Source: Entophlyctis helioformis
Taxonomy: Eukaryota > Chytridiomycota > Chytridiomycetes > Chytridiales > Chytriomycetaceae
Assembly (NCBI GenBank): GCA_025526915.1
Contig: JAHLKH010000004.1
Coordinates: 186,001-250,000, forward strand
Direction: 5' to 3'
DNA length: 64,000 bases
Below, in pieces: positions 9,067 to 21,494 of this stretch (its first letter is position 1; each line of letters starts with the position of its first letter). The position numbers were made by a program, and so were the translations under genes. Below the pieces are notes generated by a model that did no database searches, was not told the origin of the DNA, and saw only the letters and a program-made list of their open reading frames with translations.

Positions 9067-12000
9067 TTAGGCGGCTGCTCGCCATCGGAGAACAGCATAC
9101 GCCACGAGTCGGTAGACGACCGTGAGCACACAGCCAACGATGATGTAGAGCGTGGTCTGGCTGCCATCAAACGAGAACACGTTTGACGACGACGTGAGAA
9201 GCCGCAGGACGTCTGGGCCGGTCCTGTACAGACAGTTGCCGGTCTGGATGTCCTGCGGCGTGCACGTGAACGAGGTGGACGGGTCAAACTCGTTGACCGT
9301 CATGAGACGCGCAAAGTACGCGATGGGCGAGATTCGGTTGATGCGGTCAAGGAAGATGGGCATGCCGGCCGACAGGATGCCGGACATGGCCACAAAGATG
9401 CCTGCACGCGTCCGATGTGCACAGGCCATGTTAGCAGTGGGGCTTGGTGTCGCAGACGAACAGCAGAGAGTGCGGGGGCAACGCACCCAAGACGGAGTTG
9501 GTCAGCGAGACAGAGAAGCCAATGTGGTCGACAATGGAGCAGAACGCGATGCCGATCGACTCGCCGAGATTGGTGAGACAGAAGACGGAGAGCTATGCAG
9601 GCAACAGAGTGTGAGGAACAGGCGACAGTCTCCAGCGACGCAAAGCAGTGGGACGCACCGTCATGCCGAAAAAGGTGAATGCGGTCGTGTTGAGGCCCAC
9701 AATCACCATTGTGAACACGGTGAACAGGATCGCAGAGAAGATCTCAATGGGAACCTGCCAACGCGCATCCAAAGTGCATGCATAAAAGTCAGTCACTGCT
9801 GTGCAAGGCGCAGGCATGGCACACAGCGCACGCAAGCGCGCAAAGCCAGCACCGCACCTCGATCAGATTGTACGCAACAAAGAAGGGCTCGACGCCGTAC
9901 GCGCGGTCCGAGTGTTCCGAGAAGAGGATGTTGCGCTCGGCAGGGAACATGGCCACACAGTTGAGCAAGCCGATAAAGAGCGTCGAGATGGTCTGTGGAC
10001 CACACCAAGACGGTTCTGCACCGAACCTGGCTGTTGCCCTGGCGTGCAAAGTAGAGACAATGGATGATGCCGAGAGAGACAACCTGCGCGATGCGGGCAA
10101 AAACAATGTTGGGCTGGCGCTTGGCGTTGATGAACGAGCGGGCGGCGAGGACGGGGAAGGCGATCGAAAAGGGGGCCATTTTGCGGAGCAGAATGTTGGA
10201 CGTGTCGAGAGCAGCTGGGCTGGCAGCCTGCACACTGCCGGCTTCCAGGTCGCGAATGACGGGCGAGTTGGCGCCGTGCTGGGCCCAGTAGCTGACGATG
10301 GCGTCCACCTGCGCCTTGGACTTCTGCTCTGCCTCGGGGTTGCGCAGATCGACGCTCGAGATGTCCAGGACAAAGTCGGCGGGATTCGTGAGCTCGGGCA
10401 GCTTGTGGCCGATCGCCGCAAAGTGTGGGATGATGGACCGTGCCGGACCAGAGTATCCAACACGTCCACCGCGCGTCAAGAGCACAATGTTGTCAAACAT
10501 GCCGAAAATGTCCGATCGTGGCTGGTGGATCGAGCAGATGATGGTGCGGCCAGACTCGGCGATGCGCTTGAGCGTGACCATGATGTGGTGGGCCGTGAAT
10601 GCATCCAGGCCGCTCGTCGGCTCGTCAATGACAAGCACGCTCGGATCCGTGAGCATCTGCACGCCGATACTCAGACGACGCTTCTCGCCGCCAGACAGGC
10701 CCTTGACCTGCTCGTCGCCCACGATGGTGTCGGCACAATGGCGAAGACCCAGCACGGTCAGGACTTCTTCGGCGCGGTCTTCCTTTTGCTGGCGCGTCCA
10801 GTCGCTGGGTAGACGTAGACGAGCAGAAAAGTAGAGCGTCTCTCGGCAGGTGAGGGCGGGCAGGAGGTGGTCGTCGCTCTGGCGCACAAACGAGCACACG
10901 CTGGCAATGCGTGCCGGATTGGTTTCCTCTTGGTTGTTGAAGAGCACCTGGCCGGTCTGCTTGAGAGACGAGAAAGAGCTGACGCGCAGTTTGCGGGCTG
11001 TGAGCACCGACAGCAGCGTCGACTTGCCCGTGCCACTGCCACCCATGATGATTGTCAGGCAGTTGGCAGGAAAGTCGGCAGTGATGCTGTCCAGGAGAAC
11101 CTTGGACTTGGTGCTCCCGCTCGCCATGGGGTTGATCGACCGTGTTGTGAGCTCCAGGCGGATGCTCGACACGCGGACATTGACGGGCGGCACTTTGCTG
11201 CTGTTCTTTGTGGCTCCGTCCAAGTCGGCATCTGCGTTGCCTTCTTCAAGAGGAACGGCCGACTTGCCGTTGGCGACCTTGATGGTCGACTTGACAGCGC
11301 CGGCGTGCTTGTTGAGCTCGACCTTGACAAAGATGAGGACAAGAGCAGCCATGATCATGAAGACTGAAAAGATGACGACTAGGGAAACGATAGGCACGGT
11401 GTAGTCGTCAACGCCAATGGCGAGCGAAGCAAGGATGCTGTTGCCTTGGCACGGTGCACCAACGTCGGCGCAGGCGTACTGGTTGTTGGAGAACTCGTTC
11501 GAGGCCATGAGCCTGTACTGGTAGCTGTTGTCATCGACGCGCAAACATGAGCAGGCAGTGAGATGGATGATCCAGTGTCATGGGGGCCATGTGGGAAGAC
11601 AAGTAGTGTGCACAAACAAACATACGAGAGGAACGAGACGTTGCTGATCCATCGCAGGTACACGGGGATCGAGTCGAGCTGGATAAAGAAACCCGTGGAG
11701 AACGAGAAGAAGGTGAACAGACTATTGGCGATGAGGGAGGACGTGGGAAAGTCGCGTGCAAAGGCCACACAAAACTGTGAGAAGGCCACCACGACCAGAT
11801 GGCCCAAGACGTTGGCTGTCGCAAAGCGCGTGTAGTGGATGCCCAGATCGTCTTGACGGAGGCCCATCATAAAGTACTAAAGGATTGCGTGTGCATGCAA
11901 TCGGTGGGGTGACGACCGGTTAGCTGGCAGTGAGGGATAGAGTGTGGCACAAACAAGAAAGGAATGGAAAGCATACCATAAAGGTTGAGTAGATGAGAGG

Positions 12001-13643
12001 AAAGAGCAGGTTAAAGGGCAGCTGCGACATGAACTGGCCAAACAGGTACGGGACGACGCCGTACATGTAGTCGGCACGCTCGCGATCAAACACCTTCATG
12101 TCGTTGCAGAGCTTGTAGATGACAAAGATGAGCATCAGGTACGTCTGCATGGATGCGACAATGTACAGCGCGGCGCGGCGTGAGAGGACACCTGGGAGCG
12201 AGTCGCTGAGCTGGAAGAAGATGGCGCCAAAAATGAGACCGACGGCGATAACTTCAAAGAGATTGCCCCAGAGCGAGAGGTTGTCGCGGAGCAGGTTCTT
12301 CCAGGCACGGCGGGTCAGGATGGTGCACTGGGCCACAAAGCCAGCGCCAGAGATCCTGGCTACTGCGGCGGACTGTTGGGGGCCGTCAGTCGGCGACGAC
12401 GCGACAAGGACGGTCTGATCGGCCACGGCGCTGTCTGGCTTGGCAGCCTCGCGTTGGGGGTTGGCTTGCAGGGCGAGCAAGTCGGCCGACTTTTTGCGAA
12501 TGAGCGCAATATCCGCACGGGGCGGACAGGCAAAGTCCTTGTCCTTTCCAGCCGCAACAATGGCGTCCCACTCTGCGACAAGGCGATCGACGGTGCCACG
12601 GGTCCGCCGCTCGACGACGGGATCGCGGTTGTCAATGGACGTGATGTCGATGATGTGGTCGGCAGGGTTGACGTCGGTGGGAACGGGGAAGCCGAGGTTG
12701 GCAAAGTACGACAGCGCACGCTGGCCGCCCTCGCCGGCGTAGACGGTGCGGCCCTTGGACAGCAGGATGATCGAGTCGAACAGCTTGAAGATGTCGGAGC
12801 GCGGCTGGTGGATGGACACGAAGATGGTGCGGCCGCGACGCGACAGGTTCACGAGGGTCTCCATGAGGTTGAAGGACGTGAATGCGTCGAGGCCGGTGGT
12901 GGGCTCGTCCATGAAGATGATGGAGGGGTTCAGGAGCAGCTGGCAGCCGACCGACACGCGGCGCTTCTCGCCGCCCGAGATGCCCTTGCGCCAGTCGTCG
13001 CCGATGATGGTGTCGGCGCACTCCTTGAGGCCGAGCTCGAGGATGACCTCTTCGACCAAGTTGAACTTTTCTGCGACGGGCATGGCGCTCGGCAGCCGCA
13101 GCTCGGCGCAGTAGCGCAGGGTCTCGCGCACGGTCAGGTAGGGCATGAGGTGATCGTGCTGCTGGACATAGCCGACGGAGCCGTTTGCGAAGAAGGGCTT
13201 TGGCGACTTGCCATCGAACAGGATCTGGCCGTCGATCTTGGCGTTGTGGGTGCGGCCAGCGAGGGCATGCAGGAGGGTGGTCTGGCATCAGGGCGAGGAC
13301 GAGGAGATAGTCAGCCATCGGACAGGCAGGCACAGAAGCACAGGAGCAGTACATCCGCACAGCAGCACAGCAGCGGCACAGGCAGGCAGATCGCACCTTG
13401 CCCGAGCCCGACGAGCCCAGGATGGCCACGACCTGGCCGCAGCTGGCGTTGAACGACACGGCCTGCAGCGCCTGGAAGGCGGGCGGCGCCTTGGCAGCGT
13501 TGGCGGTCTTGGCGGTCTTGGCGGTCTTGCGTCTTTGGCGGTCTTGGGGCCAGCCGGTCTGCGATGGACGGCGGCGACGAGATGGCGACGCCCAGGCCGG
13601 CCACGGCCACGGACAGCGGATGCACGGCAGAGAAGGCGTCCAT
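9067..13643 (-). CDS. full-size ABCG-type ABC transporter (YOL075C-like)
   Basis: A tandem NBD-TMD-NBD-TMD half-transporter duplication of the white/ABCG class. NBD1 has Walker A ILGSSGSGK, which joins TTLLHALAGRTHN across an intron at 13396-13282. Its signature is GISGGEKRRVSVG and its Walker B IIFMDEPTTGLDAF. NBD2 has IIMGGSGTGKSTLLSV, GLSGGEKRRLSIG and LVIDEPTSGLDAF. Each NBD is followed by an ABC-2 membrane domain (for example LPFNLLFPLIYSTFM, VSLVVIFSVFMIMAALVLIF, YIIVGCVLTVVYRLVAYAVL). At least seven introns interrupt the membrane domains. Both sites look catalytically intact, and the predicted role is ATP-driven lipid or drug export. The 5' end is uncertain. ATG 13643 (MDAFSAVHPLSVAVAG) is in a different frame from the exon reading AKTANAAKAPPAFQALQAVS, so either a small unusual intron or a one-base indel lies near 13510-13540. 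Confidence 0.85.
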
Positions 13644-14117
13644 GCGGGCTTCGTGAGAGGGGAAGGCGGGATATCAGTCGCTGCCTTTTGAATGGCTGGC
13701 TGGCGGGCTGGCTGCCTGGCGGGCTGCTTGGCGGGCTTCTCTGGGCTTTGCTGGATCGCCTGCCCTGCAGCCCGCCTGCCACGGCTTGGCTGGATCCAAT
13801 CGACTCCTCGGCTCGGCTCGGCTAAACGCGAGGCAGCGGCTCTCGGGTGCGGCGCAACTGTTTGCCCCCTGCCGGGCTCTGCAAGGGCAAGCGACGTTGG
13901 ATCGCACGTGGCTGCACAAGCAGCTGTCCGGCTCTTCTGCGGCTGCTTGCGATGGCCCGAGCCGAGCGTGTGGCTCTGCCCTTCTGTGGCACTGCTCAGG
14001 CTCACGGCAATGAATCGACTTCATTGCCATCAATACATTGCGCGCCGCCCATGGCATGCTGGCTGGCTGGCGGGCTGGCTGGCTGGCATCTGACCATCTG
14101 ACCATCTGGCTGGCTGC
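13644..14117. other. intergenic region with GGCTGGCT-type repeats
   Basis: No convincing gene. The stretch carries imperfect repeats of GGCTGGCTGGCGGGCTGGC at about 13690-13740 and again at about 14055-14095, plus several TCGGCTCGGCT units. It should contain the promoter of the ABC transporter and the 3' end of the C12orf4-like gene. Open frames across it are compositionally biased translations of the repeats. Confidence 0.6.
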
Positions 14118-17100
14118 TCACGACGTGCGGAAAATGTCCGCCAGCCGCTCGCGCACGGCCCCAAACACCTCATGCACGCCCCGCAGTCCGCGCGGCATCT
14201 GGAACACAAGCGACCGTGTGAACTTGTCCACATTGGCCGACTGGCCGCCCAGGTGCTTGAGCATGCGCGTCTGCTCCGTGAGCAACCCCTTGGTGTGCTT
14301 GAGCACGGCTTCGGCGCGCTTGACCACGGCTGCGTCGGAAAAGGCGGCTGGCGCGGCAAGCGAGATGGACGATGAGCGAGATAGGAGACCGCCGACACGC
14401 GCAAACGGCGTGTGCTGGTCGGGCTGCGGCTGCGGCTGCGTCGCTGTCAGGTTGTGGTCTGGAAGCATCAGCAGCGGGATCGTGAGGTTGTGCACATTGC
14501 ACAGATGCGCTGTTTGCAGGATCGATCGGTATCCTGCGATCAGCGGCGACTTGCTGGTGAGATCTGCCTTGATGTCTGTCTCCAGGATGACTGCTGTGTG
14601 AGTCGCAGCATCCAACGCATCCTCCCAAGCAGAGATACGCACTCGACTCGTCAAACACGAGGTGAAAGACAACGTGTGCGGACGGAAGGTTCGAGTGGCG
14701 GGTCACGAAAAAGTCGCCTGCCGGCAATCCATGCAAGCGCATGAGCACATATGCGGCCATTTGTCACAATGAACAAGTGATAGACGCTGTGTACCTTCAA
14801 CAAGCGATCGGCTGCCGTTCTCGTCAGACGCGAGTTCGTCAGCAACCGCATTGAGCTGCTTCTCGATCGAGTCAAAGTGAAACTCGGTAGTCATCTTGCA
14901 CCGCTGGATCAACTCTGTCCGTGTTGCATTGGTTAGCATCACAGTATCAACGCCGCCGACACTTGCAACCAGCCGCAATCAATCAAATCCAAACGCAGCC
15001 GGCGTGCAGTCGCTGCTTGGCCAACACGCCAAGAGAAGCAGTCGCTGACCTCGATTCGCCGTTGTTCCCTGTCCATACTGCGCAAAGTCTTTCCGTCGCA
15101 GCAGCACAACGATCCCAGACACGCTCTGCGAATAGAGCGCGCTGCACATTTGTGCGCGCACCGCCATGGCCTGTGCTGCTTCGGCAAGCGGCACAAACGC
15201 CTCGCTGCTGTCGCGCGTCTGCAGCATCACGCTATACATGACACGCACTTGGGACCCAAAGTAGATTGTGAATGACTCGGACAGATCCACTTGGCCGTCG
15301 TTCACGTCCTCGCCGTCGTCGTCCTCCTCGCCATACACTCTGCCATTGTGCGATCCGCGCAGCCCGAGGGTTCAGCACCGCATCCCAAGAGAGCAATGCA
15401 GGCTCTGCGTCAGCAGGCATCCAGCAACCAGCCAGCCAGCCAGCCCACGCCCAGTTCAGCTCGTGCGGCTTACTTGGACTCGTCATCAATTCGAAACGCT
15501 TCCATCGCCTTTTCGATAAAACTGCCCATCCGCGTGAGCGGCGATGGTCCCGGCCTTGTGCTGCCGCCAGCACCGCCAGTCCCAGATGTGCCAGCCCCCA
15601 CGGATCCAGTACTGCCCTGTCCGCCATGGCCCGACGCCGACGCTGCCGCCAATCCACCGCCAGCAGCGCCACCAACAGCGCCTTGGCCGCTCTGAAAGAA
15701 CTGCCGCGTAAACGAAAACGACCGTTTGGCATTGAGGGTCTGGTCGCTTTGTGCATGGGTTGCCGCCAAGTGACCACCGACAGGACCTCGCGGACCCGTT
15801 CCATGTGCGAGCAGCGCATTCACGCCAGCACTTGGTGTGCCAGATGCCCGCTGCGTCGTCTCGGATGCACGCGGCCGAGACAGCTGCAGGTTCAGAAACG
15901 ACGACGACCGGTGCAGAGACGGTGATCCGGGCTTTGAAGGATCGCGGCGGGCAAGAGTGGCCTCGACGGCCTTTTTGCGAGCAGCCTCTTTGGCGCGCAT
16001 GTGTTCCTTGACGATCTTGGGGTTCTCGAGCAGAAGCATAACTGCCCGCTCCGTGTCGCGCTCGGCAATCTCGAGCGCTGCGGTCACCTGGTCAGCCTCA
16101 AAGCCCATCTCGCAAAGCTCTTGGACTGCCTTGTCCACAACAGAGTCCTGTCTTGGCTGTGCCCATATCAGCGAATGTGCAAGGCAATCGAGATGAGCAC
16201 ATGGATACTCTGCTCGCTGACAAACGGACGGGCATGCTTGCCTGATCGGGAGCACGCTCTGGAGACTTTGCAATAGGCTCGGTTGTCTGAGGCTGATCCT
16301 GCGGCTGTGGCTGAGGCTGATCCTGAGGCTGATCCCGAGACTCTGCCTGGGACTGGTCGGCGGAAGATGGCGCGTCTTTGGGACTGGTTGTGGTGGCATC
16401 TGCTGGGTCTGATGACTGTGCTGGATCATTGGCAGTCACGCTTGGCTCCTGATCTGGGGTCTCTTGCACTGCATTGTCTGGCGGACTTGGTGGTTGGTCA
16501 TCGTGGATGGATATCTGAGGATGCTCTTGGACAGGCGATGGAGCCGGCGGGGGAGCGTCAGGGGCAATGGCGATGCTTGGCGCCAGCTTGAGAATCTCTG
16601 CAGATGGCTGCCGTCCCAGTTTGCGGATGGCACTCGTGACAACTTTGGCTCTCCTTCTCCATTCGCAAGGCCTGCTGCTGATGCATCGCTGGCTGCTGTC
16701 GTGGCTGCGGCCGGTGAGGAATTTTGTTTGGCCTGCTGATCTCGCTCGACCAGCTCCTCGTAGATCTTGACTACAAAGTCGCGGTACTCTTGCAACTGGC
16801 TCGAATGCATCTCATCGAGCTGGCTCGCCCATGTTGCCTGCAGAAGCTCTCTGTCCTCCTCATGCTGCGCAGCCATCTCGTTCAAGTCAGGGTCGCCGTT
16901 CTTGGTCGCTAGCTCCAATTCACGAGCCTGCCTATGGGTTGACGGTCCAGCCATCCACGCGGATCAGCAACGCAATCTCCAGCACATGGCAGAACGGCGG
17001 CATGCGTAGTGGCACACCTTTCGTTGAGCTCTTGCACGGCGGCGTCGCGCCTTTGGCACAGGTCGCCAATGGCAAGTGCGTAGCTGCGCTCCAGTTGCAA

Positions 17101-17912
17101 CAACGTATCAAAGATGGCCGAGTGGCTGTGGTTGCCGACGATCGCCTGGAAGGCTTTTGGGAAGATGGGCTGTCCGCGATCGAGTGCAGCCAATGCAGCC
17201 AAGCAAGGCGTCAGTTGACAGGCTGGCCGGTGCAAGCTACGGTCGATCCTCAGTCCCCACAGGCCAAGCCGGTCTCACCTCGACGCGCTTGGTGAACGCG
17301 GCCGTGTGCTTGGAGAAGGCGTCGGCCCACTCGAGCAGATGCTGCTCGGACTGCGGCTCTGGCATGCCTGTATCCACATGCAAGCGGTCAGCCAGCAGCC
17401 AGCAGCCATGCAGCCAGCAGCCATGCAGTGATCTCGCCTGTCGCTTGCCGGCCAGCTTCGACCGCCTGCACACGCTCGACGAGCGCATCGAGTGCAGACA
17501 GCAGCGGCATCTCGAGATACAGTGGCACGGCCGGCAGCTGCTCAGACACCGCCGCGACTGCACCGACATCGGTCACACTGCTTGCCCGAACGGCCGCACT
17601 CTGGCCGGCTGGCCGAGCGGCCCGTGCTGGCCCCGCAGCGTCCCGAGCCGCAGCCGTGGGCTGTGTGGCCAGCGAGCGGGCCAGCCGCTGCAGCGATTCA
17701 CCCTTGACCAGTGGCACCTGCACAGACGACAGCGCAGCGTTGCCGCCAACACCGCCCGATGGACGGAACTGCACCTCCAGCGACGTCGTCTCCCACTGGT
17801 ATGTGCGTGCCGTCGACAGGTCCGATGGGCTTGCGGCCGTCGCATCTGCTCCACCGGCCGACCGGCTCAGAGTGCGCGCGCTCGACTTTCTGCGCGGCCT
17901 GGGCACGTCCAT
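14118..17912 (-). CDS. C12orf4/FERRY-complex subunit homologue with an inserted UBA domain
   Basis: A multi-exon gene recognisable by collinear similarity to animal C12orf4. In order: SLEVQFRPSGG (about 17750); LEWADAFSKHTAAF (about 17320); FQAIVGNHSHSAIFDTLLQL (about 17130); LNEMAAQHEEDRELLQATWA followed by EYRDFVVKIYEELVERD (about 16880-16740); DLSESFTIYFGSQVRVMYSV (about 15280); TTEFHFDSIEKQLNAV (about 14870); GDFFVTRHSNLPSAHVVFHL (about 14700); and the C-terminal IPLLMLPDHN...VFQMPRGLRG to the stop at 14118. Between the coiled-coil part and the SFTIYFG part lies an extra exon, about 16140-15470. It encodes VQELCEMGFEADQVTAALEI and AERDTERAVMLLLENP, a UBA domain, followed by a Gly/Ser-rich tail. 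In animals C12orf4 is subunit Fy-3 of the Rab5-binding FERRY complex, which links mRNAs to early endosomes. ATG 17912 (MDVPRPRRKS) is preferred; ATGs at 17972 and 17993 remain possible. Confidence 0.75.
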
Positions 17913-18062
17913 GTTGGCAAAGCCACAGTTTCGCTGGATCGCCAAGCCAACGAATCGGGCATGCACACTCATGGGGGGATCATGCGCGCGCACCTCCAGT
18001 CCAACAACAGCACGGCAACATCAACTCGGCGTCGGTGCCATGGGGGGGATGTGTGTGTGCTT

Positions 18063-20350
18063 TTACTTTTTAGAGCCAAAACGGTCAAGAGCAGTGCGAG
18101 GCTTCTCCGGCTCGCCGTCGCCGCGTGCACGCTTCACGGCCGCCTCGCGCTCCTTCTTCTCCTTTTCCAGCCGCTGGCGCAGCTCCTCGCGCTTGCCGTC
18201 GACCACGTTCGACTGCTTGCGGAGGTAGCGGCGCATGGACGACGACTTGCCACGCGCGCGGTGCGTGGGCACAAACTTTTCGTTGGGGTGCTCGGCCTCC
18301 CATTCGGCCTTGCGCTCCGCGTCGATGGCCTCCTTGGACGACCGGTCGACCCGGCCGATGATGGTGGGGTCGAGGGTAATCATCTCGGGCTGGATCTTGT
18401 CCATGAGGTTGTGCACCTCGGTCTCCTGTCGCTGCTTCTTGGTCTGGAACGGGTTGGCCTCGAGCGTGTCAAAGTTGGGCTCACCAGAGCCGGGAATGAC
18501 CAGGCTCGAGATGCCGCCCGAGTGCCCAACGCCAAGGATATCCTCAAACGGACAGAAGCCCATGTCCTGGATGGCCTTGCCGGCAAAAAGGTGCGTCATG
18601 TACGGCTCCTTTTGCTTGGTGCGGAACGCGTCCTTCCAGACACTCAGGTGCTGGCCATAGCCCACGGCGAGAAGACCCTTTTGCGAGATGGTCAGGGTCG
18701 ACGCGGGCTTGGGGGTAAAGTATGACTGCAGCTCCTTGTACGTGCGCACGTCCCAGACCTTCAGCTGGCCATCGAGCCCAGACGTGGCCATGTAGCTGTT
18801 TGGGGGAGTTCGCGGTTAGCCCCGTGCAGCGTCCAACGCGACCCAAAAAGCAAAAACGCTGCTCACTTTCCGCCCTTGTCAACTGCGATCGCCTGGACAG
18901 GTCCCTTGTGGCAGAGCATCTTGACTAAAGGCGACGACATTGTGGGAGACCACATGGTGACGGTGCCGTTGCCGTGGCCGAGGTTGATGATGGCGTTGTA
19001 CGGGTTGAGGGTCATGGTGTCACATCTGCCGAGCTTTGTACGGTGTTCAACAACCAGCTGTCCGGTGGACGTGTCCTGGTACTTGAGGTAGCCGGCATTT
19101 CCCTGTTGCACACGAGACTGTCAGTTGGATCTTGCAGCCACTCATTCACTGGTTTGGCGAATGCAAAGCCACTGACCACTGTGGCAAGCAAAAAGTGGTA
19201 CGGAAGGAACTCGAGGCGATTGGCCTCGACATGGTCACGCAGACAGTGCACCTCCATGCCCGTGTTGTCGTAGATGTATGTGTACTTTTTCTGTGCAACG
19301 GCAAACATGGTCTCGTTGTGCAGCCACTTGACGTCGCGGACCGTCTCGCGCACCTGGATCTCGCAGCCAAGGCGGCCCGACTGCCACTCGAATGTCGCAA
19401 TGTGTCCCTTGCGGCCGCCAATGAGCAGATGCCTGGTAGCAGATTGAATGTCAGAATTGCATGGGCACTCGGCCAGCTATCAAGCTATGCAAGATATGTT
19501 AACCCACCTTCCGTTGCCAGTGTAGTCCACGGCGTACGGGCCGAGCTCTGGTAGGTCCAGATCGAACATCTGTAAAAGCAAGAATGCGTGAGTGAGTGTG
19601 TGAGTGTGTGATGAGGAAACACGATGCGATCGCAGCAGCCCAAGACGGCAGAAGAGAACAGAGTGCTGACCTTGCGGGATGTGCTGACATCGACGTGGTC
19701 CTTGAGCGCGCTCTGCTGGAACTTCCAGGTGCTCTCCATGCCTTCGGCCTCGAGATAACCGGCATCTTCGGTCAGCAGCAGCTCGGCCTGGGCAGACTTG
19801 AGGGCGACATTGTTGAACTTGGTTTGTGTTCTGCGGAGGGTTCCCTTGAGCTTCTTGTCTGTGATGGACTATCGAACGGCCGTTGTCGTTTTTTGTGGGG
19901 ATCGTGGATGGATGGATGGATCGTGCACAAGCGTCAGCGTCAGTCTTGGTCGGCAGGAACGTGCAGCACCGCATGGCCAGTGTGCATGGGCGAATGCATG
20001 TGCATGCATGCGTGTTTGAGCGCCGACACTGGCCAGCAAGCAGGCCGGCAGACGGTGCGCACCTTGATGGGGATCGAGCCGCTGTCTCTGGAGTACTTGG
20101 CGGCCGCCTTGATGTCGGCCGGCGTGACAGGAATGCCAAAGTCACGCTTGGCGGCTCTGTTGTTCAGCTTGTTCTGCGAGGGCCCGCTGCCAGCGCCTTC
20201 CTGCGGCTTGCTGTCAGACCCGCGCTTGCGCTTCCGGTCGTTCTTGTCGCTGCCTCGGCTGCTGCCATTGGCGTTGCTGTTGCTGTTGCTGTTGCTGGAA
20301 GGTGCTCCCTCTGTTGATGCACCATGCGATGCAGGCTCGGCGTTGGGCAT
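18063..20350 (-). CDS. UTP7: UTP7/WDR46, U3 snoRNP WD40 protein of the SSU processome
   Basis: A nucleolar WD40 protein needed for 18S rRNA processing. The gene starts with [12 protein letters not shown] at 20350, with a basic, low-complexity N-terminus ([13 protein letters not shown]). The first exon ends at 20063 and continues [20 protein letters not shown]. The conserved stretch [19 protein letters not shown] is followed by WD repeats: [54 protein letters not shown] and [18 protein letters not shown]. The characteristic BING4CT-type tail comes next: [53 protein letters not shown] basic C-terminus ends at 18063. About six introns, each near 60-120 nt. It is divergent from the KIAA1143-like gene with 75 nt between the ATGs. 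Confidence 0.88.
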
Positions 20351-20425
20351 CTCGCTAATGGACAAAGAAAAAAAAAGAATGTCAAACTTCGCCTTTGACC
20401 GCTTGACAACGACGGCACGCTCAAG

Positions 20426-21146
20426 ATGGCCGACAAGGGCAGCGGCGGCGGCACTAGTGGAGGTGGAGGCGGCGGCGGCGGGAAAAAGTCATCGTACAAT
20501 TTCAGGTGAGGTGCAAGCGCCTGCATGGCGCTGGGGCTTGGTGGTCGAGCGACTGATGCCAGCGGCATTGGGACCTGTGGACAGACGCGGCCTCGAGTTC
20601 CAGGCCGACACTCCCGACTTTATCAAGCGCATGATGGGCGGCGGTGGCCATGCAGACAAGCGGGCCGGCAGCAAGGAGCAGCCAGAGCTTGGGCTCAGCG
20701 ACAGCGACGAGCCAGAGGACGAGATGCCGCAGGTGCTGGCGGGCCGAGGCGTCAGCGAAGCGGATGTTGACCGGTTTCTTGGCAAGTCTGGCAAGGCTGG
20801 CGGATCTGGCGGATCTGGTGCAGGCAAGCGGGCAGGAGGCGGCGGGCAGGAGGATGATCAAGACGGTGCAGGCGATGATGACGGCGACGACGACAACAAC
20901 AACGACGGCAAGATCAAGTTCCGCAGGCCCAGCAAGAAGAGCAAGACAGACGCTGCTGGCAAGGCGTCGTCCGTGTCGTCCTTATCGTCCAAGAGCAGCG
21001 CGCAGAGATCGGCAAGCGCACGGGCAGGCGGCAGAGAGAGGAAGGATGCGGGGAAGGAGGCGCAGGCCGCCGCGCTGCAGAGCCGGAGCACAGTCAAGAA
21101 GGTCAAGAACAAGACGCTGCTGTCGTTTGACGACGAGCAGGAATGA
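20426..21146 (+). CDS. KIAA1143-like (DUF4604) protein
   Basis: Two exons (20426-20505 and 20585-21146), in phase, giving 213 residues. The first encodes MADKGSGGGTSGG followed by KKSSYNF. The second opens RRGLEFQADTPDFIKRMMG, where the family has a conserved aromatic 'xPxFLxRxK' segment. Further on are EDEMPQVLAGRGVSEADVDR, then DGKIKFRRPSKKSK and the C-terminal signature VKNKTLLSFDDEQE. The order short N-term, P-x-F-I-K/R, acidic linker, DGKI-x-(F/Y)RKP, Ser-rich, LLSFD matches KIAA1143/DUF4604 proteins. They are small, mostly disordered nuclear proteins of unknown function. The middle is a glycine/aspartate-rich tract. Confidence 0.75.
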
Positions 21147-21494
21147 ACACGGTGGCCGCATGCGCTCTGTGCGCCTGTGCGCCTGTGCACTTGCCTGTGC
21201 GGCAGATCTGCAGCGCTTGTCACACGCCTGGTCTGGCAAGAGCCCCGGCTCTGATCACATTCATGGTCCGCGAGAGCCAAACTCCGACTTTGCCGCGTAT
21301 CCGACATCGCGCATGTCACGCAGCAACACAAGCAGCAGCCAGTCGGCCTTGCGCCAGGTGACAAGCCATCTGACAAGCCATCTGACAGCCGGCTGCCTGC
21401 TGGCCCTGGCACTGGGCGCCAGCACCGAGCGCCAGCACGGGGCGCCGGACAGGCGGCGGCTGCTGCACGGCATGTAGACTGACTGCTCTCTCGC

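Noticed and set aside
8943..9125. ORFs over the GA tract giving Arg-Glu or Ser-Leu repeats
   Set aside because: Microsatellite translation only; both neighbouring genes end before it.
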